8,447 nucleotides of DNA. Origin: Propionibacteriaceae bacterium. GTDB lineage: Bacteria > Actinomycetota > Actinomycetes > Propionibacteriales > Propionibacteriaceae. The stretch covers positions 1 through 8,447 of the forward strand of contig JAISTI010000104.1 in NCBI GenBank assembly GCA_031272685.1, written 5' to 3'. Shown here in pieces: positions 7,118-8,447 of the stretch. How positions within the stretch are numbered: position 1 is the stretch's first letter; each line of letters begins with the position of its first letter. The notes below the pieces were generated by a model. The model did not search any database and was not told where the DNA came from. It was given only the letters and a program-made list of their open reading frames with translations. A program made the position numbers and the translations under genes.

Positions 7118-8447
7118 AAACGGTGTGGCCGGGTCGGGAGTCCAAAGACACCACCCCGCCATGAGCGGCGGTGACCGCCGCCACAATCGACAGCCCCAGG
7201 CCGGTGGACTGCACCCCGGACATCCGGGAGCGGGAGGCGTCGGCGCGGGTGAAGCGCTCGAAAATGGTGGGCTTTACCTCGGCGGGCACGCCCGGCCCGT
7301 CGTCCGCCACCGTCAGCAGCACTGAATCGCCGAAGCGGCCCAGTGTGGTGGTGACGGTGGTGCCGGCCGGGGTATGTGTGCGGGCGTTGCCGAGCAGGTT
7401 AGCCACCACTTGGTGCAGCTGGTTGCCGTCGCCGTTCACGACCAGTTCTTCATCCACGTTCAGGGCCCAGTTGTGGTCCGGCCCGGCGGCCCGCGCGTCG
7501 CTCACCGCGTTCAGCACAATGCTGGTGAAGTCCACCGGCGCCCACTGCGGGGTGGGGGCGGAATCCAGCCGGGCGAGCAGCAGCAGGTCGTTGACCAGTT
7601 TCGACATCCGGGTGGCCTCCGATTCGACGCGCTCCAACGCGTGCGCGGTGTCGGCGGGCAGGTTGTCGCGCTCGCGCCGGGTGAGTTCGGCATAGCCGCG
7701 GATGGACGCCAGCGGGTTGCGCAGCTCGTGGGAGGCGTCGGCGACGAACTGGCGCACCTTAGTTTCGGAGGCGTGGCGGGCGATCAGCGCCCCGTCGACG
7801 TTGTCGAGCATGTGGTTGAACGACATTCCCACCTGCCCGACCTCGCTCTCCGGCTCGATGCCCGTGGTGTTGAAGCGCACTTTCACCCGCTCTTCACCCG
7901 AACCCAGGGGCAGGGTGGAGACGTAGGTGGCGGTTTCGGTCAGCCGGCGTAGCGGGTTCAGCGCCCGCACCACCACCTGCTGGGTGGCTATGAACGCGAT
8001 AACGATGGCACCGAGGGTGAGCAGCCCGAGCACGATGGTTTGGCTGGTTATCGGGCCGGTGACTTCGGTGTATGGCAGTGCGACGATGGTGGCGCCAACC
8101 TCGTCGCGGCTGGTGGCGAGCACCCGGAACGGGCCGTTTCCCTTCAGCACCACCGTGCGCGGCACCCCGTCCACCGGAGTGGCGATCAGCTGGTCTATCT
8201 GGGCGTCGTCCGGAGTGAACGGACAGGCGAGCATCATAACCTGGCTGCCCATCACCTCCAGGCGGATCAGGCCCGCGCCGGCGTCGGAGCACATGTCGCC
8301 GCTGGCCGGATAGCCGCGTCCGGGGCTGCGCGCCGCCGTTATGGCGAGCCGGTCGTCGAGGTCGCGCTCCAAGATTTGGAAGCAGGCGAAGGTGGCGGCG
8401 GTGGACAGCAGGATGGTGACGGCCGCGACCAGCGCCGTGGTGCGGAA
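7086..8447 (-). CDS. Membrane sensor histidine kinase, TrcS/MprB-like (5' end missing)
   Basis: The frame stays open to the right edge, giving 453 visible residues with only a short N-terminus missing. The first visible residues already form a membrane helix (about 2-24). The TTG at 8372-8370 is therefore not the likely start, since it would remove this helix. Numbering from the edge: an extracytoplasmic sensor loop (25-133) with C53 and C75, a second helix (about 137-157), HAMP (about 158-222), then HisKA with the H-box FVADASHELRNPL, phospho-acceptor H240 (codon 7730-7728). The ATPase domain has an N-box (N350 and N354 in VVANLLGNA), DDGPG (382-386), an F-box FERF (396-399) and GLGL (416-419). 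All catalytic boxes are intact. It should autophosphorylate and pass the phosphate to a response regulator, expected just beyond the right edge in the usual regulator-kinase order. The signal is unknown. A link to the convergent adhesin gene is only positional. Confidence 0.93.
   Translation of the reverse strand, partial: FRTTALVAAVTILLSTAATFACFQILERDLDDRLAITAARSPGRGYPASGDMCSDAGAGLIRLEVMGSQVMMLACPFTPDDAQIDQLIATPVDGVPRTVVLKGNGPFRVLATSRDEVGATIVALPYTEVTGPITSQTIVLGLLTLGAIVIAFIATQQVVVRALNPLRRLTETATYVSTLPLGSGEERVKVRFNTTGIEPESEVGQVGMSFNHMLDNVDGALIARHASETKVRQFVADASHELRNPLASIRGYAELTRRERDNLPADTAHALERVESEATRMSKLVNDLLLLARLDSAPTPQWAPVDFTSIVLNAVSDARAAGPDHNWALNVDEELVVNGDGNQLHQVVANLLGNARTHTPAGTTVTTTLGRFGDSVLLTVADDGPGVPAEVKPTIFERFTRADASRSRMSGVQSTGLGLSIVAAVTAAHGGVVSLDSRPGHTVFSVRIPAAAA

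Noticed and set aside
7165..7181. GC hairpin as terminator of the adhesin transcript
   Set aside because: The 7-base stem is perfect, but there is no T-tract, it lies within kinase coding sequence, and such GC stems are common by chance here.
1..8447. CRISPR array, tRNA, rRNA, insertion sequence or phage remains
   Set aside because: No spaced direct repeats, RNA gene signatures, transposase or terminal inverted repeats were seen; nearly all the window is occupied by the three genes.

Overview
The window is very GC-rich with strong G/C preference at third codon positions. Together with the actinobacterial style of the histidine kinase and a giant fimbrial-type surface protein, this suggests a host-associated actinobacterium, such as an Actinomycetaceae- or Bifidobacteriaceae-like organism. 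That placement is inference, because no rRNA or marker gene is present.

There are only three real genes. On the left (1-687, + strand) is the C-terminal three quarters of a BadF/BadG-type sugar kinase of the N-acetylglucosamine kinase class, cut by the window edge. After a 118-base gap with a purine-rich tract but no convincing promoter comes a single reading frame of about 6.3 kb (806-7117, + strand). It encodes a secreted, wall-anchored protein of 2103 residues: signal peptide, von Willebrand A domain with a complete MIDAS site, an unassigned module of about 370 residues, one CnaB-like domain, six FctA/Spy0128-like domains, a Pro/Asp-rich wall-spanning stalk, and a C-terminal sorting signal with an unusual SVRTG motif. 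On the right (7086-8447, - strand), convergent with the adhesin gene and overlapping its 3' end by 32 bases, is a TrcS/MprB-like membrane sensor histidine kinase whose first residues lie outside the window.

The giant surface protein is the main point of interest. Its seven C-terminal Ig-like domains each keep a Lys, Glu and Asn at the positions expected for an intramolecular isopeptide bond. The six FctA-like domains alternate strictly between a short and a long type, giving three copies of a two-domain unit of about 300 residues. The distance from the Asn of one domain to the Lys of the next is almost constant at 14-15 residues. All 18 cysteines fall in nine close pairs. The picture is a stiff, doubly cross-linked rod that presents a VWA tip domain far from the wall. 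No sortase and no second pilin gene lie in the window, so the gene looks like a stand-alone adhesin. The flanking kinase genes show no obvious functional link to it.
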